NCBI RefSeq assembly: GCF_030813245.1 | Contig: NZ_JAUSUA010000004.1 | Location: 335,621 to 399,620, forward strand | Source: Alkalicoccobacillus murimartini | GTDB lineage: Bacteria > Bacillota > Bacilli > Bacillales > Bacillaceae_D | DNA length: 64,000 nt | Direction: 5' to 3' | Part shown: piece after piece, positions 35,586 to 44,376 of the stretch | How the letters are laid out: every line of letters begins with the position of its first letter | How positions within the stretch are numbered: position 1 is the stretch's first letter | Notes under the pieces: model-generated | What the model saw: only the letters and a program-made list of their open reading frames with translations | Databases searched by the model: none | What the model was told of the DNA's origin: nothing | Position numbers and translations under genes: made by a program

Positions 35586-37139
35586 ATGAGTGTTTTATCT
35601 GTTAGTAAACTAAGCCATGGGTTTGGTGATCGTGCTATTTTTCAAGACGTTTCTTTTCGATTATTAAAAGGAGAGCATATTGGTTTAATTGGTGCGAATG
35701 GTGAAGGAAAATCATCCTTCATGAATATTATTACCGGCAAACTGATGCCAGATGAAGGTAAGGTTGAATGGTCCAAAAATGTTCGTATCGGCTATTTAGA
35801 TCAACATACCAATTTACAAAAAGGACAAACCATGAGAGATGTGCTGAAAGGCGCATTTAAGTATCTTTTTGATATGGAAGCTGATATGAACGCCCTATAT
35901 GAAAAAATGGGTGAGGTCGATGCTGAACAACTCGAAAAGCTATTAGAAGAAGTTGGTGTCATCCAAGATACACTGACAAATAACGACTTTTATATTGTCG
36001 ATACAAAAGTGGACGAGATTGCCCGCGGACTTGGATTGGAAGAAATTGGACTCGACAAAGATGTAACAGATTTAAGTGGAGGACAACGAACAAAGGTTTT
36101 ATTAGCTAAGCTCCTACTTGAGAAACCAGATATCCTACTTCTCGATGAGCCAACAAACTATCTTGATGAACAACATATTAACTGGCTAACAAGATATTTG
36201 CAGGACTATGAAAATGCCTTTATTCTTATTTCTCATGATATACCTTTCTTAAATCGTGTTGTTAATTTGATCTATCATATGGAAAACCAGGAACTAAACC
36301 GCTATGTAGGGGATTATGAACATTTTCTTGAAGTACATGAGATGAAAAAACAACAACTCGAGTCTGCCTTTAAAAGACAGCAACAAGAGATTTCTCAACT
36401 AAAAGATTTTGTAGCACGAAACAAAGCTCGTGTATCTACTCGAAATATGGCCATGTCCCGTCAGAAAAAGCTAGATAAGATGGACGTCATTGAACTTGCG
36501 AAAGAAAAACCAAAACCAGATTTTCATTTCCATACTGCACGTACACCTTCTAAATATATATTTGAGGCAAAAGACTTAGTTATTGGTTATGACGAACCAT
36601 TAACAAGACCCTTAGATCTCGAGTTAATACGCAATTCAAAGATTGCCTTAACAGGTGCGAATGGTATTGGTAAAACAACCTTATTAAAGAGTCTACTAAG
36701 ATTAATTGAGCCTCTTTCTGGAAATGTCATTAGAGGTGATTACCAAGAAGTCGGTTACTTTGAACAAGAGGTAAAGGATTCAAATAAGACATGTATCGAG
36801 GAAATATGGGACACATTCCCATCATTTACTCAGCAAGAAGTACGTTCTGCATTAGCTAGATGTGGCCTCACGACTAAACATATCGAGAGCAAAATTATGG
36901 TGTTGAGTGGTGGAGAGAAAGCAAAAGTACGTCTTTGCAAGCTAATGAACAGTCAAACGAACATTCTTATATTGGATGAGCCAACCAATCACCTTGATGT
37001 TGATGCAAAAGCAGAATTAAAAAGAGCCCTACAAGAGTACAAAGGAACGGTTTTATTAATCTGCCACGAACCTGAGTTTTATGAAGGATTGGTCACAGAC
37101 ATATGGAACTGTGAAGATTGGACCACAAAAGTCATCTAA
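35586..37139 (+). CDS. ABC-F family ATPase (YfmM-like)
   Basis: 517 aa from ATG 35586; the open frame begins at a GTG inside the ribosome site (AAGGGTG). Two ABC domains without membrane parts: Walker A GANGEGKSS and GANGIGKTT, signatures LSGGQRTKV and LSGGEKAKV, Walker B LLLDEPTNYLD and LILDEPTNHLD. A charged coiled linker joins them (about 235-325). ABC-F proteins act on the ribosome, either in translation or in antibiotic protection. The N-terminus (SKLSHGFGDRAIF) resembles YfmM, a housekeeping type; resistance cannot be inferred. dgk follows after 31 bp. Confidence 0.9.
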   Translation: MSVLSVSKLSHGFGDRAIFQDVSFRLLKGEHIGLIGANGEGKSSFMNIITGKLMPDEGKVEWSKNVRIGYLDQHTNLQKGQTMRDVLKGAFKYLFDMEADMNALYEKMGEVDAEQLEKLLEEVGVIQDTLTNNDFYIVDTKVDEIARGLGLEEIGLDKDVTDLSGGQRTKVLLAKLLLEKPDILLLDEPTNYLDEQHINWLTRYLQDYENAFILISHDIPFLNRVVNLIYHMENQELNRYVGDYEHFLEVHEMKKQQLESAFKRQQQEISQLKDFVARNKARVSTRNMAMSRQKKLDKMDVIELAKEKPKPDFHFHTARTPSKYIFEAKDLVIGYDEPLTRPLDLELIRNSKIALTGANGIGKTTLLKSLLRLIEPLSGNVIRGDYQEVGYFEQEVKDSNKTCIEEIWDTFPSFTQQEVRSALARCGLTTKHIESKIMVLSGGEKAKVRLCKLMNSQTNILILDEPTNHLDVDAKAELKRALQEYKGTVLLICHEPEFYEGLVTDIWNCEDWTTKVI

Positions 37140-37170
37140 GATTATATACCAAGTTATAAGGGGAAATAAG

Positions 37171-37791
37171 ATGTCTGAACATACACCGTTTATCGTAGTT
37201 GAAGGACCCATTGGGGTGGGTAAAACCACCCTAACAAAATTACTTGCTGCTGAGTTTGGCTTTGCCAGTCTCACTGAGATTGTGGAAGAGAATCCATTCC
37301 TCGGCAAGTTTTATGAAAACATCGAGGAATGGAGCTTTCAAACTGAAATGTTCTTCCTCTGTAATCGCTATAAACAGCTGGAGGATACCGCCAAAAAACT
37401 ACAGGTTGGTGTACCCGTTGTAGCCGATTATCATATTTTTAAAAACTTAATTTTTGCTCGACGTACGTTGCCGGCTGAGCAGTTGGATAAGTATATCCGA
37501 ATCTATAATATTTTAACGGAGGAAGTGCCTGAACCTACAGTCATTGTTTATATTCATGCTAGTCTTTCTACTTTATTAAAACGTATTAATCAACGTGGGC
37601 GAAGTATTGAACAGCATATTGATCCTGAATATCTACAACAGCTTATTTTTGATTATGAAGATGCCATCTCTTCCATGGCTGCAATGTATCCTCATGTACC
37701 GATTGTTAAAATAGATGGAGATCAATACGATTATGTTGAAAAAACTGAGGATCTTGAGTACATATATCATTTAATTCGAGAGATTTCATAA
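37171..37791 (+). CDS. dgk: Deoxyguanosine kinase
   Basis: 206 aa from ATG 37171 (MSEHTPFIVVEG) behind AAGGGG; the longer frame overlaps the ABC-F gene and adds an unrelated leader. P-loop EGPIGVGKTTL, then EIVEENPFLGKFYEN, the substrate motif VVADYHIFKN (DRS-like Asp) and the LID Arg in RINQRGRSIE. Salvages purine deoxynucleosides, mainly deoxyguanosine. Adjacent to dck in the same order as B. subtilis; the two are paralogues. Confidence 0.92.
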   Translation: MSEHTPFIVVEGPIGVGKTTLTKLLAAEFGFASLTEIVEENPFLGKFYENIEEWSFQTEMFFLCNRYKQLEDTAKKLQVGVPVVADYHIFKNLIFARRTLPAEQLDKYIRIYNILTEEVPEPTVIVYIHASLSTLLKRINQRGRSIEQHIDPEYLQQLIFDYEDAISSMAAMYPHVPIVKIDGDQYDYVEKTEDLEYIYHLIREIS

Positions 37792-37807
37792 TAAGGAGCT
37801 CACCACA

Positions 37808-38476
37808 TTGAACTTACGAGAGAAATATAACATCCCTGATCATGCATTAATCACCGTTGCTGGTACCGTTGGAGTCGGTAAATCTACATTAACCAAAGCA
37901 TTGGCTTCTGAATTAGGGTTTCGCACTTCCTATGAGCAAGTGGATAATAACCCATATTTGGACAAGTTCTATGCTGATTTTGAACGCTGGAGCTTTCATC
38001 TACAAATCTATTTTTTAGCGGAACGATTTAAAGAGCAGAAGCTTATGTTTGAAGCTGGTGGAAACTTTATTCAAGATCGCTCTATTTATGAAGACACAGG
38101 TATTTTTGCCAAGATGCATGCAGATAAAGGCACAATGTCTGGGGTCGATTATGCTACGTATAAGAGTCTGTTTGACGCGATGGTCATGACTCCCTATTTC
38201 CCACATCCAAATTTGTTAATATACTTAGATGGTAGCCTAGAAGATATCTTGAGTCGAATTCAACTTCGAGGACGGGAAATGGAAAAGCAGACCCCACTTT
38301 CCTATTGGGAAGAGATGTACGGACGCTACCAGAAATGGATTGCTGAGTTTGATGCCTGTCCGGTTCTAAAGATAAACATCAATGAGTATGACCTTTTACA
38401 GGATCAACAGTCATTGGAACCTATTATCGCGAAAATTGGCGATAAGATTAGTCGTCCTGGAGCTTTGTCTAATTAA
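37808..38476 (+). CDS. dck: Deoxyadenosine/deoxycytidine kinase
   Basis: 222 aa. P-loop AGTVGVGKSTL, YEQVDNNPYLDKFY, the substrate motif IQDRSIYED with catalytic Asp-Arg, and LID RIQLRGREME. Phosphorylates dA and dC for dNTP salvage. The start is TTG 37808, nine bases after AAGGAG; no ATG alternative fits. It follows dgk by 16 bp. After the stop lies one copy of the structured interspersed repeat. Confidence 0.92.
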   Translation: MNLREKYNIPDHALITVAGTVGVGKSTLTKALASELGFRTSYEQVDNNPYLDKFYADFERWSFHLQIYFLAERFKEQKLMFEAGGNFIQDRSIYEDTGIFAKMHADKGTMSGVDYATYKSLFDAMVMTPYFPHPNLLIYLDGSLEDILSRIQLRGREMEKQTPLSYWEEMYGRYQKWIAEFDACPVLKININEYDLLQDQQSLEPIIAKIGDKISRPGALSN

Positions 38477-38518
38477 GAGCAATGTGTAGTTTGTAGCCAG
38501 TAATAAGTGTTCTGGCCT

Positions 38519-38633
38519 CGCTACCGGTATGGGGGCACGCTTTCCGCAGGCGGGCGTGGAACTAACCGGCTATGCCGGTGGATTTCCACCTGCCCTTTCC
38601 TCCTGCTGGAGTCGGACTCCCATCCCGTCCGCT
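38519..38633 (+). repeat. Structured interspersed repeat, copy A
   Basis: About 115 bp that fold into a long imperfect hairpin: outer arm pair near TATGGGGG and CCCATCCCG, then CCGCAGG with CCTGCtGG, GGGCGTGGAA with TTCCACctGCCC, and apex CCGGC-TAT-GCCGG (38566-38578). Copy C at 48072-48187 is the same sequence inverted with few changes; copy B at 47687-47805 is a diverged direct copy. Located between the convergent dck and Mrr-like genes. No coding capacity is credible. Confidence 0.85.
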
Positions 38634-38670
38634 GAGATAGAGCATAGTTAGAAGACATTGGAATAGAAAA

Positions 38671-38751
38671 AACACCTTCAAACGTTTAGAGAGCCACTAC
38701 AGTATTAATCTTTAGTGGCTTTCTGTGTGTTTAAAAGGTGGGGTTTTTTTG
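38671..38751 (+). terminator. Terminator-like hairpin downstream of dck
   Basis: Inner perfect stem AGCCACTA/TAGTGGCT (38692-38699 with 38713-38720) nested in an outer AACACCTT/AAGGTG pairing, followed by T7. It closes the ABC-F-dgk-dck unit, downstream of repeat copy A. Confidence 0.65.
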
Positions 38752-38815
38752 ATCAATTGATTTTTATGAACAAGTTGAATGTTTATGCTCCTACTTTCTT
38801 CATTATATGTACTTT

Positions 38816-39433
38816 TTATTTTTTATAGAAATACTCTCCGGCTTCAATTCTGCTCCTTGAGGTGTGCACTGCTTCAAGCATTCCTTCTTGTTTTGTCATC
38901 TCTGGTAATTGAGGGTTGTCAACAACGTCGCGTGCTTTTTCCATTTTTCCATGCTTACAAAACTTCAGGATTTCCTCAAGTTCTTCTCTCATAAGAAAGC
39001 TTACATCTGTTGCTCCTGCCAGTTTCCAACAAGAGTCTGTGACGTCTTCAGCGGAGGTAATAATTAGCGCTGCGTCTGCTTGATAGTAAGATTTAGCAGC
39101 GAATATTTCCTGAACAGAAGTCAAACCTAATTTTGCTTGGTATCGTTTGGCTTGTACTATGATCTTACTCCCCTGCTCGTTTATGAATAACAAATCTGCT
39201 CCATAGTCACGGCTTTTCTTCGTTAGATAGGTTTCATACCCTATGGCAGTGAACAAAACCTGCAAATAGTCTTCAAAGTCATGACCTGACATAGCATCTA
39301 TATCCTTTAACGTAATCTTTGCAACATCGTATCTTTTTTTCTTTTTTAGACGTAGAACCAGCCAGACAAGACCGCCCACTACTAGTATACTTACGATAAA
39401 AATCCAAGCTCCATTGCCTTCACCAAACAGCAT
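38816..39433 (-). CDS. Membrane-anchored Mrr-type restriction endonuclease-like protein
   Basis: 205 aa. One N-terminal membrane helix (about 9-29), a basic stretch KKKKRYD, then an Mrr_cat/PD-(D/E)xK domain: MSGHDFEDYLQVLFTAIGY, catalytic Asp80 in SRDYGADLLF and Gln94-x-Lys96 in IIVQAKRY, followed by VQEIFAAKSYYQADAALIIT. Mrr enzymes cut modified DNA, but membrane-anchored short forms like this are common single genes without a methylase and their role is unclear. Followed by a basic C-terminal tail. No defence partners nearby. Confidence 0.82.
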   Translation of the reverse strand: MLFGEGNGAWIFIVSILVVGGLVWLVLRLKKKKRYDVAKITLKDIDAMSGHDFEDYLQVLFTAIGYETYLTKKSRDYGADLLFINEQGSKIIVQAKRYQAKLGLTSVQEIFAAKSYYQADAALIITSAEDVTDSCWKLAGATDVSFLMREELEEILKFCKHGKMEKARDVVDNPQLPEMTKQEGMLEAVHTSRSRIEAGEYFYKK

Positions 39434-39450
39434 AACCTATTTCCTTCCTT

Positions 39451-39487
39451 AAAAAAGAGTGCATAGCCTGATGGCTAGCACTCTTTA
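39451..39487 (-). terminator. Terminator after opuAC
   Basis: Fifteen-base stem (39454-39468 with 39473-39487) with one mismatch, four-base loop; T6 on the minus strand. Confidence 0.82.
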
Positions 39488-39499
39488 GTATAAAGCTTT

Positions 39500-40396
39500 T
39501 TATTCTGATTTCAAATCTTCGATTGAATCAATATCCATATATTCTGGAACAACTAATCCGGTTTTTGCACCTTCAAAGTTAACTCCAAGATCTACGATTT
39601 GATCTTTATAATCTTCATAGAACGCTTCATGTGTTAGTGGCAACCAACCAGCAACCATTGCATCTTGCTCACCCTCGGCAATAGCAGTCCACATGTACGC
39701 ACTTTCCATTGGAGAAATTTCTACTTCATATCCGATTGACTCAAGTACTGTTTTCACAACGTTTGTCGAAGCAATTTCAGAGTCCCATGAAACATATGCA
39801 AGAGAGACACTCTCACCATTCACTTGATCGACTCCATCAGTCCACTCAGAAACAACGTCCGAATGACCATCGACCCAATCAGCAGCGGCTTCTTCAGGAT
39901 CCGTACCATCTTGGATAGCAACCATTACTTCATTCATATCATCTTCTGTCCAGTAGAAGTTATCTAAAACCATGTTAGCTTCTGGAGCATCGTCTTCTAA
40001 TCCTTCACGCGTGAATGTATGAATATTCTCAGCATCTCCATAAATACCTTCTGGATCATCTAAATACTTCAAATCATACGTACCAAATTTCCAATGTGGT
40101 GTCCAACCAGTTACTACAATTGCCTCTTCGTTAGCGATAGCATTAGCTAGAGCTTCAGTCATAGCAGCACCTGAGCTTACTTGTAGCGGAAGATCTAAAT
40201 CGTAAGCTTCGATTGCTCTTTCAGTTGCAGCCATGATACCTGCTCCACCATCAATACCAGTGATTTCATTTAGATCAGACACATCAGCAGCACTACCACC
40301 TTCTGCATCTCCATCGTTACTGTCTCCACAAGCTGCAAGTGCTAGAACAGACGTTAAACCAATTGCAAGTCCTAACTTTTTAGGGTCCATTTTCAT
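39500..40396 (-). CDS. opuAC: Glycine betaine ABC transporter substrate-binding lipoprotein
   Basis: 298 aa. Lipoprotein signal with lipobox LALAAC and an acidic Gly/Ser linker. OpuAC-type betaine-binding domain: GWTPHWKFGTYDLKYLDDP with the Trp/Tyr cage region, AYVSWDSEIASTNVVKTVLE and MVAGWLPLTHEAFYEDYK. The strongly acidic composition of the exported part would suit a salty medium. Last gene of opuAA-opuAB-opuAC, 55 bp after opuAB, then a terminator. Ligand choice between glycine betaine and proline betaine cannot be settled by eye. Confidence 0.92.
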   Translation of the reverse strand: MKMDPKKLGLAIGLTSVLALAACGDSNDGDAEGGSAADVSDLNEITGIDGGAGIMAATERAIEAYDLDLPLQVSSGAAMTEALANAIANEEAIVVTGWTPHWKFGTYDLKYLDDPEGIYGDAENIHTFTREGLEDDAPEANMVLDNFYWTEDDMNEVMVAIQDGTDPEEAAADWVDGHSDVVSEWTDGVDQVNGESVSLAYVSWDSEIASTNVVKTVLESIGYEVEISPMESAYMWTAIAEGEQDAMVAGWLPLTHEAFYEDYKDQIVDLGVNFEGAKTGLVVPEYMDIDSIEDLKSE

Positions 40397-40451
40397 AATT
40401 GTACCTCTCCTTTTATCTTTATATATATTTTAATCAATTCCGAAGAATAAA

Positions 40452-41306
40452 TTAATGTCCTTGATTACCATTGTTGTTAAACACCTGAGTTAAACGGTCA
40501 AGAACGATAGCTACGATAACAATGGCAAGACCTGTTTCAAAACCAATACCGACATTATTTTGTCCAACAGCTGTATACACAGACTGACCAAGACCACGTG
40601 CTCCAATCATAGCAGCAATAACGACCATTGATAGAGCAAGCATTATACTTTGGTTTACACCAGCCATAATCGTGCCTCGAGCCATCGGTAATTCAACCTT
40701 AAATAGTTTTTGTGAACCAGTAGATCCAAACGCATCTGCTGCTTCAACTAATTCAGTTGATACTTGGCGAATTCCTAAATTAGTAAGACGAACCGTTGGT
40801 GGCATTGCAAAAATAACGGATGCAACAACCCCTGGTACCATTCCAACTCCGAAGAAAGCAACAGCAGGAATTAAGTATACAAATGCAGGCATCGTCTGCA
40901 TAAAATCAAGGATCGGCTTGAAAATACTTTCGACAATTGAACTTTTTGCCATCCAAATACCTACGGGAATTCCTACAATAATTGATATAAGTCCAGCTGT
41001 TAATACAAGTGATAACGTATCAATCATTTGACTCCAATATTGAAGATTATCTATTAACAGTAATCCAATTAATACAAATAATGCGAGACCCCATTTTTTC
41101 TTATGAAGCAAAAATGTACCTACTGTAATAAGAATAATAAGTAGCCAAGATGGAGGTAAGGCTAATAACCAGCCAATTCCATCTACAGTCATCCCAATTA
41201 AGTTACGGATTCCAGTAAAAATAGCATTAAAAACACCATTTCCTTTAATCCAATCAACGATCCAATCAATCCAATCAGACAGGGGTAGACGTGGTAGTAT
41301 ATCCAT
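40452..41306 (-). CDS. opuAB: Glycine betaine ABC transporter permease
   Basis: 284 aa from ATG 41306 (MDILPRLPLSDW), with GAGG nine bases upstream; the longer frame starts at GTG 41321 inside that site. Amphipathic N-terminal region, then about seven membrane helices. The EAA-like loop reads ELVEAADAFGSTGSQKLFKV followed by ELPMARGTIMAG. Overlaps the end of opuAA by 32 bp, so translation is coupled. Forms the OpuA membrane pore. Confidence 0.93.
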   Translation of the reverse strand: MDILPRLPLSDWIDWIVDWIKGNGVFNAIFTGIRNLIGMTVDGIGWLLALPPSWLLIILITVGTFLLHKKKWGLALFVLIGLLLIDNLQYWSQMIDTLSLVLTAGLISIIVGIPVGIWMAKSSIVESIFKPILDFMQTMPAFVYLIPAVAFFGVGMVPGVVASVIFAMPPTVRLTNLGIRQVSTELVEAADAFGSTGSQKLFKVELPMARGTIMAGVNQSIMLALSMVVIAAMIGARGLGQSVYTAVGQNNVGIGFETGLAIVIVAIVLDRLTQVFNNNGNQGH

Positions 41307-42492
41307 CAAAATCAACCTCACTTCCAGACAGAGCTCCTAGGACAGCTCCTCTAACAATAATTCCGCGTAATTTATTATCACTTACAACTGCGAGTGGCAC
41401 AGGGCTTGTTGATACCTGCTCAAATAGATCAGAAAGCGTGGTTTCTGGTGTCACCCTAGCAATATCGTTTTTAACAATCGATTCAATTGAAGTTTCACCT
41501 GTTTTAATAAGATCTGCCACTTCTTTCGCATGAACAATTCCTACTAGTTCTTTGTTACGTCTTGTAACAAAGATACTTGAAATTCCAGCATCCTTCATAC
41601 GCTGCAAGGCAACACGTGGTCCGTCCTTCTCAAAGTTCACAGTCTCTGGGCGAATCATCACATTCTCCGCTGTAAATACTTTAGAGCGATCGACGTCCTC
41701 AACGAATTTCTCTACGTAATCATTCTCTGGATTTGTAAGTATATCTTCAGGTGAACCGATTTGAACAACCGCTCCATCCTTCATAATCATAATGCGATCA
41801 CCAATGCGTAACGCTTCATCTAAATCATGTGTAATAAAGATGATGGTTTTCTTCATGGTTTCTTGAAGATCAAGAAGTTCATCTTGCATATCTTTACGAA
41901 TTAATGGATCAAGTGCTGAGAATGCTTCATCCATCAATAGAACATCCGGGTCATTAGCTAGTGCTCTTGCTAATCCAACACGCTGCTGCATCCCACCAGA
42001 AAGTTGACTTGGGTAACTGGCTTCATACCCTTTAAGTCCAACTAAATTTAAAGATGTTGTAGCTGTCTCTCTTCTTTTTCCTTTAGGTACACCTTGAATT
42101 TCAAGACCGTACTCTACATTTTCAAGAATGGTGCGGTTCGGGAATAAACCGAACTTTTGGAACACCATACTCATTTTCTTACGTCTTGCTTCACGGAGTT
42201 TCTTATCATCCATTGTTGCAAGATCGTCCCCATCAATCATGACACTACCTGTAGTTGGCTCAATCAATCGATTCAATAAACGAACGATCGTTGACTTCCC
42301 ACTACCTGATAGGCCCATGATTACAAATATTTCACCGTCTTGTACTTCAAAGCTTGCTTGGTTAACACCGACTGTCATTCCTGTTTCTTTCAGTATGTCA
42401 TCCTTACTTTTCTTCTCTGCAAGTAAGTCCAAGGCACGTTTTGGCTTCTTTCCAAAGACTTTTGTCAGTCCTTCAACTTTAATCTTCGCCAC
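41275..42492 (-). CDS. opuAA: Glycine betaine ABC transporter ATP-binding protein with CBS domains
   Basis: 405 aa. Walker A GLSGSGKST, signature LSGGMQQRVGLARAL, Walker B VLLMDEAFSALDP, switch His in FITHDLDEA. Two C-terminal CBS domains (about 285-395), which in lactococcal OpuA sense ionic strength or cyclic-di-AMP. GTG start at 42492 with AAAGAGG. First gene of the operon, divergent from the GbsR-like regulator. Drives osmolyte uptake under salt stress. Confidence 0.95.
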   Translation of the reverse strand: MAKIKVEGLTKVFGKKPKRALDLLAEKKSKDDILKETGMTVGVNQASFEVQDGEIFVIMGLSGSGKSTIVRLLNRLIEPTTGSVMIDGDDLATMDDKKLREARRKKMSMVFQKFGLFPNRTILENVEYGLEIQGVPKGKRRETATTSLNLVGLKGYEASYPSQLSGGMQQRVGLARALANDPDVLLMDEAFSALDPLIRKDMQDELLDLQETMKKTIIFITHDLDEALRIGDRIMIMKDGAVVQIGSPEDILTNPENDYVEKFVEDVDRSKVFTAENVMIRPETVNFEKDGPRVALQRMKDAGISSIFVTRRNKELVGIVHAKEVADLIKTGETSIESIVKNDIARVTPETTLSDLFEQVSTSPVPLAVVSDNKLRGIIVRGAVLGALSGSEVDFDGYTTTSTPV

Positions 42493-42601
42493 AGACTATT
42501 CACCTCTTTGTCATCGTCCTGTAATATTCAACTCTCTAACTATACATTTTTAATTTATATAGAGCAATTTTGATATATTGGACGTATTGATTGTATTTTA
42601 T

Positions 42602-42619
42602 GTACAGTTTAAACTGTAC
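42602..42619. promoter_or_regulatory. Perfect 18-bp palindrome between opuA and the GbsR-like gene; candidate operator
   Basis: GTACAGTTTAAACTGTAC is a full dyad, 110 bp before opuAA and 127 bp before the regulator. Position and symmetry fit a dimeric winged-helix repressor such as GbsR/OpcR acting on one or both divergent promoters. A possible opuA promoter (TTGCTC, 17 bp, TATAGT on the minus strand, near 42537-42572) lies between it and opuAA. Confidence 0.55.
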
Positions 42620-42745
42620 GCAATAAAAGTTGGTAATCCTTTCATATCCTCCTTATTCCTCTGTTATCGTCTTACATTAATCAGTTCTTCCGCCTCATAT
42701 TATCTGCTACACTTTAGTATGAGTAAGATAAGGGGGGCACGAAAC

Positions 42746-43294
42746 ATGGTAAAACGTCCGTCAGAAACATGTGATCAGATTAAACAAACACGTGAGAATT
42801 TCATCCATGAGCTTTCACAGAACATGCACCTATACGGTATATCTGAATCCATCGGCCGTTTATATGGTACAGTCTTGTTTGCTGATCATCCAATGACATT
42901 AGATGAAATGAGCCAGTCGCTTGGTATGAGCAAAACCAGCATGAGCACTGGAATCAGAGTACTTATGGAAGCAAATATGGTAGATAAAGCATGGCAAAAG
43001 GGCGTTCGTAAAGACCTTTATCAACCGGTTGATGATTGGTACAAATCATTCTCAACTGTGTTTGTGAAGAGATGGAAAACATCTGTAGAGAATAATCTTC
43101 AAGCCGTGCATCAGATGAGGGCTGCTCTTCATGAAATAGAACAAGTGAATGAATCAGAAGACCAAGATAGCTTGGATACACTAGCAGGAGATTTAGAAAA
43201 ACTTCAACATGCCGAGAACTACTATAATTGGTTAGCTGAGGTCACTGAAATATTCGAGAGCGGCAAAATCTTTGACTTAATTCCAAAGAAATAA
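42746..43294 (+). CDS. GbsR/MarR-type transcriptional regulator
   Basis: 182 aa from ATG 42746 (MVKRPSETCDQIKQ) with AGGGGGG upstream; the open frame continues 56 codons back into the intergenic region but that part is not protein-like. Winged HTH at about 45-90: GRLYGTVLFADHPMTLDEMS then QSLGMSKTSMSTGIRVL. B. subtilis GbsR and OpcR are choline-responsive repressors of choline-to-betaine and osmolyte import genes. Divergent placement to opuA makes a role in its control likely. Confidence 0.88.
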   Translation: MVKRPSETCDQIKQTRENFIHELSQNMHLYGISESIGRLYGTVLFADHPMTLDEMSQSLGMSKTSMSTGIRVLMEANMVDKAWQKGVRKDLYQPVDDWYKSFSTVFVKRWKTSVENNLQAVHQMRAALHEIEQVNESEDQDSLDTLAGDLEKLQHAENYYNWLAEVTEIFESGKIFDLIPKK

Positions 43295-43365
43295 CCTAAG
43301 ACATAAGAACGTTCTACAACATGAGTCAAATTACTCAGTTAATATACCCTCTCACAAAAAAAATA

Positions 43366-43408
43366 AACAACACGATTTCAAATTTGTCGAAATCGCGTTG
43401 TTTTTTTT
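43366..43408. terminator. Terminator after the GbsR-like gene
   Basis: Fourteen-base stem (43366-43379 with 43389-43402, one mismatch), nine-base loop, T8 on the plus strand and A-rich upstream, so possibly bidirectional. Confidence 0.82.
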
Positions 43409-43567
43409 GAATATAGGAATCTTACTAAATGATCTAACCGTTGATGTACCTCCGAGATACCCTCTACTGATAGCCTATCCGTTATCAACATGTCGACACT
43501 CAGTAAATGAATAAATGATTAGGTAGATACGTTTAGTTAATTGGAAATTTTATCTATAAACAAAAGA

Positions 43568-44218
43568 TTAAGTAGAACCTGTCTCTCCCTTATTCATTTG
43601 ACCCAATATTTTATCATTTATTACGATTGCAACCACTACCCAGGTAAAACTGAACAATACTCCACCGACGATATCTGTAAAGAAGTGTACCCCTAAATAC
43701 ATTCTGCTAATACCCATCAGGATCACTAAGATACTTGCAGCGACTATCAGACTCAAACGTGCTGCACCTGCTCTCATATTTTTGCAAAGTAAATAGATAC
43801 ATAAGCCACATAGAGAGACAGCAGCCATCGTGTGGCCACTTGGAAAGCTGAACCCTGGTTGATCTAATAGATAGTTTATATCAGGCCTTGATCTGTTAAT
43901 GAGTTGTTTAGCCACAACATTTAAAATAGCTGTGCCTCCCATAACTAAAGCGGGTAAAAGCGCAGCCTTTATCCTTTTTTCTTTGTACACTAAAAAGAGC
44001 ATCAGACACAATGTGAGAACAGCCATGACACGAGTTCCACCGACCCAGGCTAATAAAAGCATAAACTCTGTCATCCAATCATTTCGAAGAGACGGAACCC
44101 CCTCAACAACATATACATCAATCGCTTGTAAGTAATACGAATTATATGTAAAAGAAAGAAATATAAAAAGACAAAATGTACTTAAACTTAGCCATAACCA
44201 GTTTCTTTTGTGATTCAT
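43568..44218 (-). CDS. PAP2 family membrane phosphatase
   Basis: 216 aa from ATG 44218 (MNHKRNWLWLSL), which has GAGGGG upstream; the frame could start seven codons earlier. Six helices and all three PAP2 motifs: KQLINRSRP, FPSGHTMAA and SRMYLGVHFFTDI. Bacterial homologues dephosphorylate undecaprenyl pyrophosphate or phosphatidylglycerol phosphate; which one cannot be decided. Monocistronic. Confidence 0.87.
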   Translation of the reverse strand: MNHKRNWLWLSLSTFCLFIFLSFTYNSYYLQAIDVYVVEGVPSLRNDWMTEFMLLLAWVGGTRVMAVLTLCLMLFLVYKEKRIKAALLPALVMGGTAILNVVAKQLINRSRPDINYLLDQPGFSFPSGHTMAAVSLCGLCIYLLCKNMRAGAARLSLIVAASILVILMGISRMYLGVHFFTDIVGGVLFSFTWVVVAIVINDKILGQMNKGETGST

Positions 44219-44376
44219 TCTTATCCCCTCTTCATTCAATACAATGAGCTAATTCTACATAGTTTGACCGCGTTTGACAAACCTTTTTATTAGTAAAATT
44301 AATTATGTTTCTTATACAAATAATTAGGGTAATAATAAGTGAAGTATGAACATCAACGGAAGCTGGGGTAATAAAA

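Noticed and set aside
35586..37139. Antibiotic resistance ABC-F protein
   Set aside because: The N-terminus and gene context resemble the housekeeping YfmM type, not Vml/Lsa/Msr resistance proteins.
38816..39433. Defence island around the Mrr-like nuclease
   Set aside because: Single gene with a membrane anchor; neighbours are dgk-dck and opuA, with no methylase, helicase or other defence partners.
42578..42745. Upstream extension of the GbsR-like frame
   Set aside because: It covers the palindrome and promoter region; ATG 42746 has a strong ribosome site and family-length product.
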